This document shows, piece by piece, positions 46,426 to 54,541 of a stretch of DNA of 64,000 nucleotides (the stretch's first letter is position 1; the number at the start of each line of letters is the position of its first letter). Source of the stretch: Candidatus Melainabacteria bacterium (GTDB taxonomy: Bacteria; Cyanobacteriota; Vampirovibrionia; Obscuribacterales; Obscuribacteraceae); contig RXJR01000031.1 of the NCBI GenBank assembly GCA_003963305.1, positions 186,001 through 250,000 on the forward strand, read 5' to 3'. Below the pieces are notes generated by a model. That model was not told the origin of the DNA. It worked only from the letters and a program-made list of their open reading frames with translations, and ran no database searches. A program made the translations under genes and the position numbers.

Positions 46426-46803
46426 ATGAAAAAAATGACATTAGCTATTGCAGCATCTTTGCTCTCACTAAACTACAGCGCTCTGCCGATGCAAGCAGAC
46501 GAGATAAAAGCTGACAACACTAAACGAAATGCCAGAGAAATCAGTGATAGCAAGCCGACGGCTCAAAACCAGGCGAATGATAAGGCTTCAGTCGAGAGAT
46601 CGGCAACGCTGCGTAAAGCAATCATGAAAAAGAAAGGACTGTCGGTTAATGCGCAAAATGTCAAACTCATTGACGAAAATGGAAAAATGACTCTCCGCGG
46701 ACCGGTCGACAGCGTCAGGGAAAAAAGCATCATCGAAAGTCTAGCGAAAAATTGCTACGGCAAAGACTACGTCAGCGAACTGGAAATAGTCGCTCCTAAG
46801 TAG
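46426..46803 (+). CDS. Secreted BON-domain protein
   Basis: A 125-residue protein with a signal peptide (1-24, ends MQADE). Residues about 62-122 form a single BON domain: RKAIMKKKGLSVNAQNVKLID, then MTLRGPVDSVREKSIIESLA and YVSELEIV. BON domains bind membranes or outer-membrane proteins and appear in osmotic-stress proteins such as OsmY. AAAGGAAG lies upstream of the ATG. Its stop codon is the first element of a 13-base tandem array (46801-46920). It stands as a single gene. Confidence 0.85.
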   Translation: MKKMTLAIAASLLSLNYSALPMQADEIKADNTKRNAREISDSKPTAQNQANDKASVERSATLRKAIMKKKGLSVNAQNVKLIDENGKMTLRGPVDSVREKSIIESLAKNCYGKDYVSELEIVAPK

Positions 46804-46922
46804 TCGTTTTGAGTAGTCGTTTTGATTAGCCGTTTTGAGTAGCCGTTTTGAGAAAGCCGTTTTAAGTAGCCGTTTTGAGTAGCCATTTTAAGTAGTCGTT
46901 CTATGGAGCCGCTCATAAGTAG
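46787..46922 (+). repeat. 13-base tandem array that starts on the BON gene stop codon
   Basis: The TAG at 46801 is the stop codon and the start of the array. Copies of TAG(T/C)CGTTTTGAG follow at 46814, 46827, 46840, 46867, 46880 and 46893, with one AAAGCC variant at 46853 and a final TAG at 46920. The last 14 coding bases (TAGTCGCTCCTAAG) resemble a unit, so it seems to have grown from the gene end. It is noncoding: 13 is not a multiple of three. Confidence 0.9.
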
Positions 46923-46937
46923 GCATACTGCAAACAA

Positions 46938-48326
46938 TTAGTGAAAGAGACCGCTGACGTCTTGATTGAGAATGTTGAACTCATCCATGTCTTCTCTTGT
47001 GAGCGGTTTTGCATTCTTAGGCAACGGCGGCATATCAGAGAGTTTGAGGGCGTTTGCCTTCAGCTCTACTGGTTTCACTAATTGTGCATTGACATCAGTC
47101 TTCACCACTGGTGGTGGCGGCACTCGTACGGCCATTTTGGTCTTAGCAAGACGCTTTTGCTCTGCTAATTTCTTTGCCTGAGCGGAAAGCTGATCTTGCT
47201 TCATCTTCTTGATCATCGCGGCTGTATCAATTTTGATCACCGGCGGCGGCACCGCTGCCAACTTAGCGCGCCGTTCCCGTACCATTTGCACAAAAGTAAG
47301 CGCTTTGCCGAAATTCCAGGTCATTCTAAAATTCCAGCCCGAAATTCCGCTTTCCGGTGGAAAAGCCAGAATATACGACTTATCAAGGTCGCGGATAGCT
47401 TTTAGCAAACATTGCTGCAAGGTATCATCCGCGGTGGCAGAGTAGACGGCTCCACGCAAATGCCCCTTGCTGTCCACACTGAATATGACACTGGCAATAC
47501 CAGTTCTCTCGTCCTTTGCATCCTTGAAAAGATATCGGAAAACCTGGGCGTCGAAAGTTTTCCGGAATCGCCTGATCCAGTTATCCCAGGAGAGGGAATT
47601 TTCAGGCGCTTGCTCAAAGACTACTACGCCGCCAGGGTGGCTTTGCTTGTGCCCGGGAAGCGCGTGGCTGTCGTCGGCAAGGTTCAACATTTCGCCCATC
47701 GGTATGACGTCTGGCTCGCCGTTTCGTGTCTGACGGGCGTCTGAAGGTTTCTTTCCAAGGCTGCGAACCGCCTTTCCCTGACCGCGAATCCAGTGCTTCG
47801 TGCTTTTCCAGGCATCACCCATGGGACTGACCAGGTCTGGAAATGCAGGCAGGCTCGGAGTGACAAAGACTGGAGCCCTGGGCTCAGCAGACTTAGGCGG
47901 CGGCTGAAAAAAATTGAGAATTGGCGAAAACCAATTTTGAGGTTGTGCCGGAGCCGCTTTAGCAGGGGCTGTAGGCGTTGAAGGCACAATCGGATCTTCT
48001 TCAAATCCACCATGCAGCGCCTTTTTAGCCAGCTCCTGGGTAACACCCGCCGGCAACAATTTTGCGGCTAATTCCAGCTCACTGATTGCATTTGCATCGG
48101 CGCCATGTTCTTTCAGCGCCATGCCCAGGTAATAATGAGCCGTTCCGTTATTCGGATTATCTTTTAAGTCTTGCAAAAAGAGCGGAATCGCCCGTTCCAC
48201 ATGACCACCGTTATACAGCTGGAGCGCTTCTTTGAGCACCTTATCGTTGGGATCATATGCTCCCGCTTGTGGCGGAAAACATACTCCAACAAACAAAAGC
48301 GCCGCTAGGCAAATCGGGGTCTTCAT
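46938..48326 (-). CDS. TPR protein with TonB-C-like domain
   Basis: A 462-residue secreted protein: signal peptide about 1-23 (ends AGA). It has two or three TPR units at about 30-105 (AIPLFLQDLKDNPNNGTAHYY), a Pro-rich linker with Ala/Gln (about 115-165) and a domain (about 255-355) with TGIASVIFSVDSKGHLRGAVYS and TLQQCLLKAIRDLD. The domain resembles the TonB C-terminal/energy-transducer fold. The end is basic then Pro/Leu-rich. It may link an envelope process to the outer membrane or cell wall. Specific function unknown. No ExbB/ExbD genes are near. Confidence 0.78.
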   Translation of the reverse strand: MKTPICLAALLFVGVCFPPQAGAYDPNDKVLKEALQLYNGGHVERAIPLFLQDLKDNPNNGTAHYYLGMALKEHGADANAISELELAAKLLPAGVTQELAKKALHGGFEEDPIVPSTPTAPAKAAPAQPQNWFSPILNFFQPPPKSAEPRAPVFVTPSLPAFPDLVSPMGDAWKSTKHWIRGQGKAVRSLGKKPSDARQTRNGEPDVIPMGEMLNLADDSHALPGHKQSHPGGVVVFEQAPENSLSWDNWIRRFRKTFDAQVFRYLFKDAKDERTGIASVIFSVDSKGHLRGAVYSATADDTLQQCLLKAIRDLDKSYILAFPPESGISGWNFRMTWNFGKALTFVQMVRERRAKLAAVPPPVIKIDTAAMIKKMKQDQLSAQAKKLAEQKRLAKTKMAVRVPPPPVVKTDVNAQLVKPVELKANALKLSDMPPLPKNAKPLTREDMDEFNILNQDVSGLFH

Positions 48327-48550
48327 CTCAAATCCGAGCGTGTCTAATTAATAGTACCCGGATTTGAGCCTTTGCGCACTCTCCGCGCTTTGACAAGGGC
48401 TCTGAGCCAACGCTGGCGACTGCTCGCGAAAAGAAAGTTAAATCTGGCATGTCCGGCAGCTCATGGCAATTAAGACAACTGCTCGAGGGCAGAGCCGGCT
48501 GTAAGTAGCAGTAACTACCAAGCCACTATATTTAATACCATATAAGTTGA

Positions 48551-48691
48551 CTAAGCAGCGACGACGACGATCGGAGCATTCCAGACGGTTTCACATTCTT
48601 CACCGATAAATTCCTGCGCTTCTTCGCTTTGCATGATGTCCAGGATATTGAGTTCGCTATAGATTTCGAAAAGTGTTGTGTCAGTAGACAT
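48551..48691 (-). CDS. 46-residue peptide of unknown function
   Basis: Reading the minus strand from ATG 48691 gives 46 codons and TAG. The start has a good ribosome site (AGGGAG, 8 bases) and a promoter further up (48723-48750). The first 32 residues are acidic and helix-prone (FEIYSELNILDIMQSEEAQEF). The last 14 are CETVWNAPIVVVAA, with one Cys, one Trp and a hydrophobic end. This acidic-leader/hydrophobic-tail layout recalls peptide precursors, but no maturation enzyme lies in the window. It may equally be a small membrane-active or regulatory protein. Confidence 0.55.
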   Translation of the reverse strand: MSTDTTLFEIYSELNILDIMQSEEAQEFIGEECETVWNAPIVVVAA

Positions 48692-48722
48692 GTTCACAGC
48701 TCCCTGATTGGTTGACGGCATA

Positions 48723-48750
48723 ACAATATCGCGCCTGAGCTGCTCTTCAA
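48723..48750 (-). promoter_or_regulatory. Candidate promoter of the 46-residue gene
   Basis: On the minus strand TTGAAG (48750-48745) and TATTGT (48728-48723) are 16 bases apart. The -10 lies 31 bases before the ATG, giving a short leader. Confidence 0.45.
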
Positions 48751-48804
48751 TCCAGCGGGAGAGGTATATCCCGCGTGATTTTCGCCTCGCCCCTTGAAAT
48801 CACA

Positions 48805-50088
48805 CTAACGCTTAAATAAGCTTCTTAGTGACTGCGCAGATTTGTTATTAGATTTCTTTTGCGCAGGGCGCGCACTTTTTTCTGGTCGTACAGGCTCAGG
48901 AATCTGTGACTCCAACTGAGAAGCTGCCATCTCTGCAAATGGTCCAAAGCTCAAAATGTTGTTGACAGACAGCCCTGCATCACAAAAGATCGTTTCAGGC
49001 GATATATCTTCGTAGCTCTCATACAAGAGTTTTGCCAGCACTCTTTCATCACCTTCAAACCAGTTCTCTTGCAGGGCAATAGCCAACTCGTTCTTGCTGA
49101 CACGATTGTTGTGATCGATATCTATACGCCAGAAGATCTTGAGCAGCGAGCGATTGAAATTGAAAGTTGAACTAAATACGTCAGGCACCACACTCGGTTC
49201 CACGTACTGGTTCCATTTTGGCTCAGATTGAACCGGAGTCGAAGCCTGCTGGGCTACGTATCCAGGTGATGTTACTGGTGTTGTGTGAACGGCTGACACC
49301 GGAGCAGGAGCCGAAGCTGTACACGTAACGGGTGCTGCAAAAGAATTTGGAGTCGTATCAAGATGTTGAGGTGGCGCAAACAACGAATCAGGAGTTCGTG
49401 CTTTAGCGGGAGCAAAAATCGAGGCTGAACTAATTTCAGAATTTGGCGCAGTCGCAGGGCGGGCGGCGGCGGCAGCACGCGCAGCGGCAGAAGCGGCGTC
49501 AGCAGCTGCGATTTCTCGCTCCATTGCGGCAACTCGTTCTTCAAAAGTTGGCTCAGGTCCGTCCTCAGTTAACGAATAGGCAACGCGAACAGGAGAATTC
49601 TCGACCACAGGTGCGTTCTGAGCCGATGAAACCGCACTTGTCTTTACCGAATTCGGTGTTGATGGACCAGCACTTGTCCCTACCGAATTCGGCGCTGATG
49701 AACCGGCACTTGTCGTCAATAAATTCGGCGCCGATGAACCGATGCTTGTCGTCAATAAATTCGGCGCCGATGAACCGATGCTTGTCGTCAATAAATTCGG
49801 CGATGATGCACCGGCGCTTGTTGTTAGCAAATCCAGTGATGATGAACCGGAACTTGTCGTCAACAGATCCAGTGATGATGATGAATCGGCACTTGTCGTC
49901 AACAGATCCAGTGATGATGAACCGGCACTTGTCGTCAACAGATCTAGTGATGATGAACCGGCACTAGTGGCTAACACATCCGGCGTTGACGCACTTTGAT
50001 CACCGAAATAGTTATAGTTGAGATCGGTGCTGAAGAATTGGTAACCAGGAAGGTTCGCAATTTTGGGCTCTTCATCTTCGTTAGGCAT
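48805..50088 (-). CDS. EF-hand protein with 12-residue tandem repeats
   Basis: 427 residues from ATG 50088 (MPNEDEEPKIAN), with AGGAG upstream; the frame continues to 50136 without a site. After a short head, residues about 35-155 form about ten 12-residue units of the type LLTTSAGSSSLD, rich in Ser, Thr, Ala and Leu. A Pro/Ala/Thr-rich region follows. Near the C-terminus there is a canonical EF-hand loop, DIDHNNRVSKNE, with Asp, Asp and Asn at positions 1, 3 and 5 and Glu at 12, followed by helical sequence that may form a second, non-canonical hand. Ca2+ binding is likely. No signal peptide. The repeat region is probably disordered or a stalk. Confidence 0.78.
   Translation of the reverse strand: MPNEDEEPKIANLPGYQFFSTDLNYNYFGDQSASTPDVLATSAGSSSLDLLTTSAGSSSLDLLTTSADSSSSLDLLTTSSGSSSLDLLTTSAGASSPNLLTTSIGSSAPNLLTTSIGSSAPNLLTTSAGSSAPNSVGTSAGPSTPNSVKTSAVSSAQNAPVVENSPVRVAYSLTEDGPEPTFEERVAAMEREIAAADAASAAARAAAAARPATAPNSEISSASIFAPAKARTPDSLFAPPQHLDTTPNSFAAPVTCTASAPAPVSAVHTTPVTSPGYVAQQASTPVQSEPKWNQYVEPSVVPDVFSSTFNFNRSLLKIFWRIDIDHNNRVSKNELAIALQENWFEGDERVLAKLLYESYEDISPETIFCDAGLSVNNILSFGPFAEMAASQLESQIPEPVRPEKSARPAQKKSNNKSAQSLRSLFKR
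49624..49983 (-). repeat. In-frame 36-base minisatellite in the EF-hand gene
   Basis: About ten units of 36 bases encode the 12-residue motif; one unit has an extra Ser codon (39 bases). Central units differ at one to three bases while the ends drift further. Long open frames on the plus strand through this array are artefacts of the repeat. Confidence 0.9.
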
Positions 50089-50328
50089 CACGCAACTCCT
50101 GCAGTGTTTTTCGGCATCAGTAGAAAGACGCTCCAAGCCTGCCTGGTGGCACTGCTTGAATGGTTAGCTTTTCGGGGACTTCATACTTTTCCGTAGCAAC
50201 ATCCTACGCTTCAACTTGACAACCTTAACGAAATTACACAAATCCTTAAAGGTCTCGCTGAGACTGGAAATCATTCCCAATGCGTTAGTGTCGTAAACTA
50301 GCAACAACAGAGTCAGTGGAGGCTTTAC

Positions 50329-51741
50329 GTGAAAAAGGGCGAGAAAAATCCGAACGCTTCAGCGGTGCTGAAGACACACTTCAATTTGATTCAAAACGCC
50401 TGCAAAGCGCCGAGCCTGGCGTACGGAATCACCTTCGGCAACAAAAAAATCGCTGCACACAACAATACTCTGCAATTCCGCATTGCCTCCATGAGTAAAA
50501 GCTTTACAGCGGCGGCAGTGCTGTTGCTCAGAGATCGAAACAAGCTACAGCTAGACCAACCTGTAGGCGACATCGTTCCTGAATTGAAGAATTTGCCTCT
50601 TCCAACCAGCGACTCCCCCAAAGTAACAATCAGGCATCTGCTGACGATGTCTTCAGGACTGGCGACCGACGACCCATGGGGCGATAGGCACCTCGACGCA
50701 GACCATGAATTTCTGCAGAAGCTCTTCGCTGATGGCGGCTATTTTGCGGAACCACCCGGCACAGATTTTTGTTACTCGAATTACGGATACGCGATTCTCG
50801 GACGCGTTATCAGTAATGCGTCAAGTCAATCGTTTCAAGAGTTCATCAGTCAAGAAATTCTGGCACCTATAGGAATGCATTCGACTGGATGGACGCCATT
50901 GGCACACCACGCAACGCCGCACAGACGCAGAGAAGGAGCGGCAATCGATGAGGGCTCGCCGCCACTCGGAGACGGCGGGTTTGCCTCTATGGGAGGACTG
51001 TGGAGTAATGTCGATGACTTGTTGCTCTGGGCCAACTTTATGTTGAATGCTTTTCCGGCAAGAGATGGAAAAGATGAGGGTCCATTATGTCGAGCCAGTC
51101 GCAGAGAGATGCAGCAGATATCTCGTGCAGTAAGACGGACGAGCGCACCGGGTCTTTCGCAACGAAATATATTCGCCGGATACGGCATGGGGCTGCGCAT
51201 ATTTGATGACACCAAACTCGGTTACCTGGTTACACACTCAGGTGGTTTGCCCGGATACGGAACGAATATGATCTGGCACCCGGAGCGGCAAGTCGCACTA
51301 ATTGCACTGGCGAATATTACCTACGCACCAATGTTCGACGCGAATTACATTGCCCTTGAGACCTTGCTGGCCGAAGGCTTACTTCCCGCACCCAGAGTAC
51401 GTCCGACCGCTGCTCTACAAAGACATGCCGAGGCTCTTATCGCCTGGCTGAACGATTGGAGCGACGAGCGGGCGCAGAAAATTTTCGCGGATAACGTAGC
51501 ACTCGACGAATCTTTGCGACGTCGGAAACAAGATTTCGAAGTCTTCTCCGAGATAAAACGCCCGCTCAAGTGCGGTGAAATCGTCGCCCAGAACGCCGCT
51601 TGCGCCGATGTTACAGTCCTCGACGGGGACGGCGAAGAAGCTTTGAGCTTATCCTTCAAACTGTCACCACAGGTGCCACCACTTATCCAGTATTACGAAG
51701 TCACAGAACTCGTTCAGGCAAAAGAAAAGGTAGCCAAATAA
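50329..51741 (+). CDS. Beta-lactamase-related serine hydrolase (class C fold)
   Basis: A 470-residue penicillin-binding-protein-like hydrolase. GTG 50329 follows GGAGG at a normal distance. SxxK is Ser54-Met-Ser-Lys57 in ASMSKSF, the YxN motif is Tyr149-Ser-Asn151 in CYSNYGY, and the third box is THSGG (LVTHSGGLPGYG). The C-terminal 90 residues extend past the usual fold. No signal peptide is evident, so it may be cytoplasmic. The family includes esterases, D-aminopeptidases and lactamases; sequence does not say which. It stands alone, convergent with the gene at 51758. Confidence 0.9.
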   Translation: MKKGEKNPNASAVLKTHFNLIQNACKAPSLAYGITFGNKKIAAHNNTLQFRIASMSKSFTAAAVLLLRDRNKLQLDQPVGDIVPELKNLPLPTSDSPKVTIRHLLTMSSGLATDDPWGDRHLDADHEFLQKLFADGGYFAEPPGTDFCYSNYGYAILGRVISNASSQSFQEFISQEILAPIGMHSTGWTPLAHHATPHRRREGAAIDEGSPPLGDGGFASMGGLWSNVDDLLLWANFMLNAFPARDGKDEGPLCRASRREMQQISRAVRRTSAPGLSQRNIFAGYGMGLRIFDDTKLGYLVTHSGGLPGYGTNMIWHPERQVALIALANITYAPMFDANYIALETLLAEGLLPAPRVRPTAALQRHAEALIAWLNDWSDERAQKIFADNVALDESLRRRKQDFEVFSEIKRPLKCGEIVAQNAACADVTVLDGDGEEALSLSFKLSPQVPPLIQYYEVTELVQAKEKVAK

Positions 51742-51757
51742 AAGCAATGCAGTTGCA

Positions 51758-53485
51758 TCACTTGAGCGACAACCGTGTTTCCATCTCATCCAACTGCTTC
51801 AACCGAGCATTGGCAAGTTGAGCCGGTAGCATTCCAGCTTTCTTGAGTTTCTGGCGATTGATTTCGCCACTGACTTGAATTCGCAATGTGTCTAACATCG
51901 CGAATGTACTGGCCGGAATACCAATAACAGCAGCGGCGAACAGGTCCTGGTTTGTGACTTTGCCGGCACGTTCGGTCTTGCCGTTGAAGGCGCGATTGAA
52001 ACCAGGAATGGTGAATAACACACCAGAGGCAACTCTCGCTCCACCAACAAAAATACCGGCTCCGATGTTCTGCGTTGCAGTGGTTCTAGCTTTAGCGGCA
52101 GACTTTTGCCCACCCGTGATTTCCTGTGAGAACCGCTTCTGATGCCCTTCATACATCGCAGTTCTTACCACTGCCGTTTCGACTTTGTCCGGACTGCAAT
52201 TTGCGCTCTTGCAGAGATTTTCCAACATCTGCCGATCGGCTTCGAGCTTAGCGATCGTAGTTGCATGAGCATCACCCACAGTGGCTCTCAGTGCAGCTTT
52301 ATGTCCTTCGCCCACACCCTTCGCAATGACGCGGCTGATGATTGGACCAAAGATAAACACACCGCCGGAGATATTCCACATAACGCCAGCTCGTCCATTC
52401 CAACGACGATCGTGGTCATGGAGAGACTTATAGGCAAAATATGAACCGATGGCATTGAGCGTGTATTTGGTGCAGTCGAAGAAGTATTGCGACTGTTGGA
52501 AGGCAAAGATCTTCCGAGCACCAATTTGATAGCGCTCGAATTCCATTACACATTCGTCGCGCAAGTCGTTCAAGACTTTAGTTTCGGCCTCATCGATGTG
52601 GGCACGAGCTTGCAACGCGGAAGATGTCTCTTCGACTTTTAACAAGGCCTCTCGCTGAGCCATCAGACGGTCAATGTCTGCCTTGATGCCAGCAACATGC
52701 AAGCGCGCCGTCTTGGGTGCAAACCCTTTGGAGCGAGCAACGACATCGTGATATTCGTTGATACCAAATTCCATGGCTGCTGCACCAGCACCGATTATTG
52801 AACCGATCATCGGAACAATGTTGGCGCGTTGCTGCACGACCCTACTAACACTTCCCGGACTGTGAAGGTGACTGCCGCGTTCGACCGTAGAGATGATTGA
52901 ACCGGCCAAACCGGTTCCGGTATTGATTTCCTGGAAGAATGCGTAACGCCATCCCTTCCAGCGTCCCTGTTTGGCGACTTCGAGGGTGTAGTGCAAATTG
53001 AACCGTTCAAGCTCAATCAACTTAATTAGAATCTGACGTGTCAGATCATCCACTTGTTTACCAGCGACAACCGGATCACTATACACGCCACCACGAAGAA
53101 TGGCGTCAGTTGTGGGCTCTGGTTGAACTGCAGCCAATTGAGAAGACGCCAATAGCTCCTTCGAAGGCGCAAAACCTGTAAACGGTTCCTCTTTCGCGAA
53201 GGTTTCAGGAGCCTCCGCTCTCGTTTCCGTTTCGGGTTTTGCCGCAGCATCCGCCTGCGTTTCGGCTGCTTTTGCTATCGATGCATCGATGTTTGACGAC
53301 TTCGACACGTCCGGATCTAACCAGGTCGCCTGATTTGCATTGCGATCAGTAGCGGCTTGAGCAGAAGATTCCGTTTGAATTGTGGGGTCTGATTGCAGGT
53401 CCGCAGCTAAAGCTGGAAAACTAAATTGAAGTAGTAAAGCCGACGTTAAAATCAGGCTGTTCATTTTTTGATGTGTACTGGCCAC
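51758..53485 (-). CDS. Large membrane or envelope protein of unknown function
   Basis: 575 residues from GTG 53485, which has AAAGG upstream; ATG 53464 (MNSLILTSALL) would also give a signal peptide ending FPALA. An Ala/Glu/Thr-rich disordered region (about 45-130) is followed by a helical body. Hydrophobic stretches appear at NIVPMIGSIIGAGAAA, GGVFIFGPIIS, GAGIFVGGARVASGVLF and DLFAAAVIGIPAS, interspersed with charged helices. It may be a multi-span envelope protein. Cys are few. No domain recognised. Confidence 0.75.
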   Translation of the reverse strand: MASTHQKMNSLILTSALLLQFSFPALAADLQSDPTIQTESSAQAATDRNANQATWLDPDVSKSSNIDASIAKAAETQADAAAKPETETRAEAPETFAKEEPFTGFAPSKELLASSQLAAVQPEPTTDAILRGGVYSDPVVAGKQVDDLTRQILIKLIELERFNLHYTLEVAKQGRWKGWRYAFFQEINTGTGLAGSIISTVERGSHLHSPGSVSRVVQQRANIVPMIGSIIGAGAAAMEFGINEYHDVVARSKGFAPKTARLHVAGIKADIDRLMAQREALLKVEETSSALQARAHIDEAETKVLNDLRDECVMEFERYQIGARKIFAFQQSQYFFDCTKYTLNAIGSYFAYKSLHDHDRRWNGRAGVMWNISGGVFIFGPIISRVIAKGVGEGHKAALRATVGDAHATTIAKLEADRQMLENLCKSANCSPDKVETAVVRTAMYEGHQKRFSQEITGGQKSAAKARTTATQNIGAGIFVGGARVASGVLFTIPGFNRAFNGKTERAGKVTNQDLFAAAVIGIPASTFAMLDTLRIQVSGEINRQKLKKAGMLPAQLANARLKQLDEMETRLSLK

Positions 53486-53742
53486 TATGAGACACCTTTG
53501 AAAACTACTTTTATTTCCAACAAGCAAATGCTCGTCTTGGGACCTTTAATCGCGAAAAAATCATAAGTTCGAATTGTGGTTATTCCGCGGATAACACTCC
53601 ACACAAGCGGCTACAATGGAAGCTCAGCGGCATGGCTGTCACCGACCTTTTAGAGGCGCACCGTCTATGGTGATTTTAAAGACATGGCTGACGCTGAAAA
53701 CAAGAAATAGTTTTAAGAATACGTCAAAATACGTGATTATGT

Positions 53743-53773
53743 GAGTTCACTAAGTTCAAGTTCACTAAGTTTC
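53743..53773 (-). repeat. 15-base duplication spanning the DUF3592 gene stop codon
   Basis: GAGTTCACTAAGTTC (53743-53757) and AAGTTCACTAAGTTTC (53758-53773) are near-identical copies. The second contains the stop codon of the minus-strand gene (53765-53767); the first contains the same CTA at 53750-53752, an in-frame second stop. Confidence 0.75.
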
Positions 53774-54388
53774 GCTGCGATTGACATCTCCGGCAGCTTC
53801 AGCCTTCAGGATAAACAGGCTGGCTAGCAGGAAACCGATGGTGGGAACGACGATTGTCAATGCACTGAAGCAAATAGCAATGTAGCGACTTTTCCAGCCG
53901 GCAGTAACATCCAGGCAAGCTTCCGATGGCACTTCGGGATTGTAATGAACCTCAACGGGAGTGCCGACTGGATACTTTGTGCCTAGCTGCTTCTCGTCAG
54001 GCATGTCGTAAAACATCTTCAGACTCTGCAAAAACTTGCGTGGCTGCACCGCTACCAATCGTGTCGAGCTGTAGTCCTTGCCATCCACTTTATAGCTATA
54101 TTGAATTCCCTGTTCCTCAGAAGGCGGAGCGAAGGTTTTTTGCAAAGGGTCGACTTTGTCGCGCGGTATCACAGGCGCCAATGTATTTCGATCGATGATA
54201 CCTTCTGTTACCGGCCAGCTTTGCACGGTTCGAAAGTAAGAGAGCCCGTCCACATAGTCCCAGGCGTAGAAGAACAGAACCAAGAGAAAAACGAAACCGG
54301 CAATCAGAAACCGTATTCCGGAAGTCGCCCCAGCTTGCTTTTTAGCGTTTGCGGTAGCCACTGCGTTGCCCTCGAATTCCGAATCCAA
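53765..54388 (-). CDS. DUF3592 membrane protein
   Basis: A 207-residue protein with a membrane span at about 25-45 (IRFLIAGFVFLLVLFFYAWDY), an external domain and a second span at about 170-195. SWPVTEGIIDRNTL, then IQYSYKVDGKDYSSTR and YPVGTPVEVHYNPEVPSEACL are the defining strands of DUF3592. Members are found in many bacteria with no known function. The stop is in a short 15-base duplication. It is divergent from the symporter gene at 54542. Confidence 0.88.
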   Translation of the reverse strand: MDSEFEGNAVATANAKKQAGATSGIRFLIAGFVFLLVLFFYAWDYVDGLSYFRTVQSWPVTEGIIDRNTLAPVIPRDKVDPLQKTFAPPSEEQGIQYSYKVDGKDYSSTRLVAVQPRKFLQSLKMFYDMPDEKQLGTKYPVGTPVEVHYNPEVPSEACLDVTAGWKSRYIAICFSALTIVVPTIGFLLASLFILKAEAAGDVNRSET

Positions 54389-54541
54389 CTACAAGCATAG
54401 CACCATGAATGAGTACACTCACATTTGCACCACATGCGACGGCAGCGATGCAATATATTTGGATACAGCTCCCGCCACGTCTTCACCCGCTGAGCCCGAA
54501 GATCATGACAACCAGTCCGTCACAAAAAACTGAAACACCGA

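Noticed and set aside
49443-49999. Plus-strand frames through the EF-hand gene repeat array
   Set aside because: A 36-base repeat opens several frames by itself; only the minus-strand frame has an EF-hand and a ribosome site.
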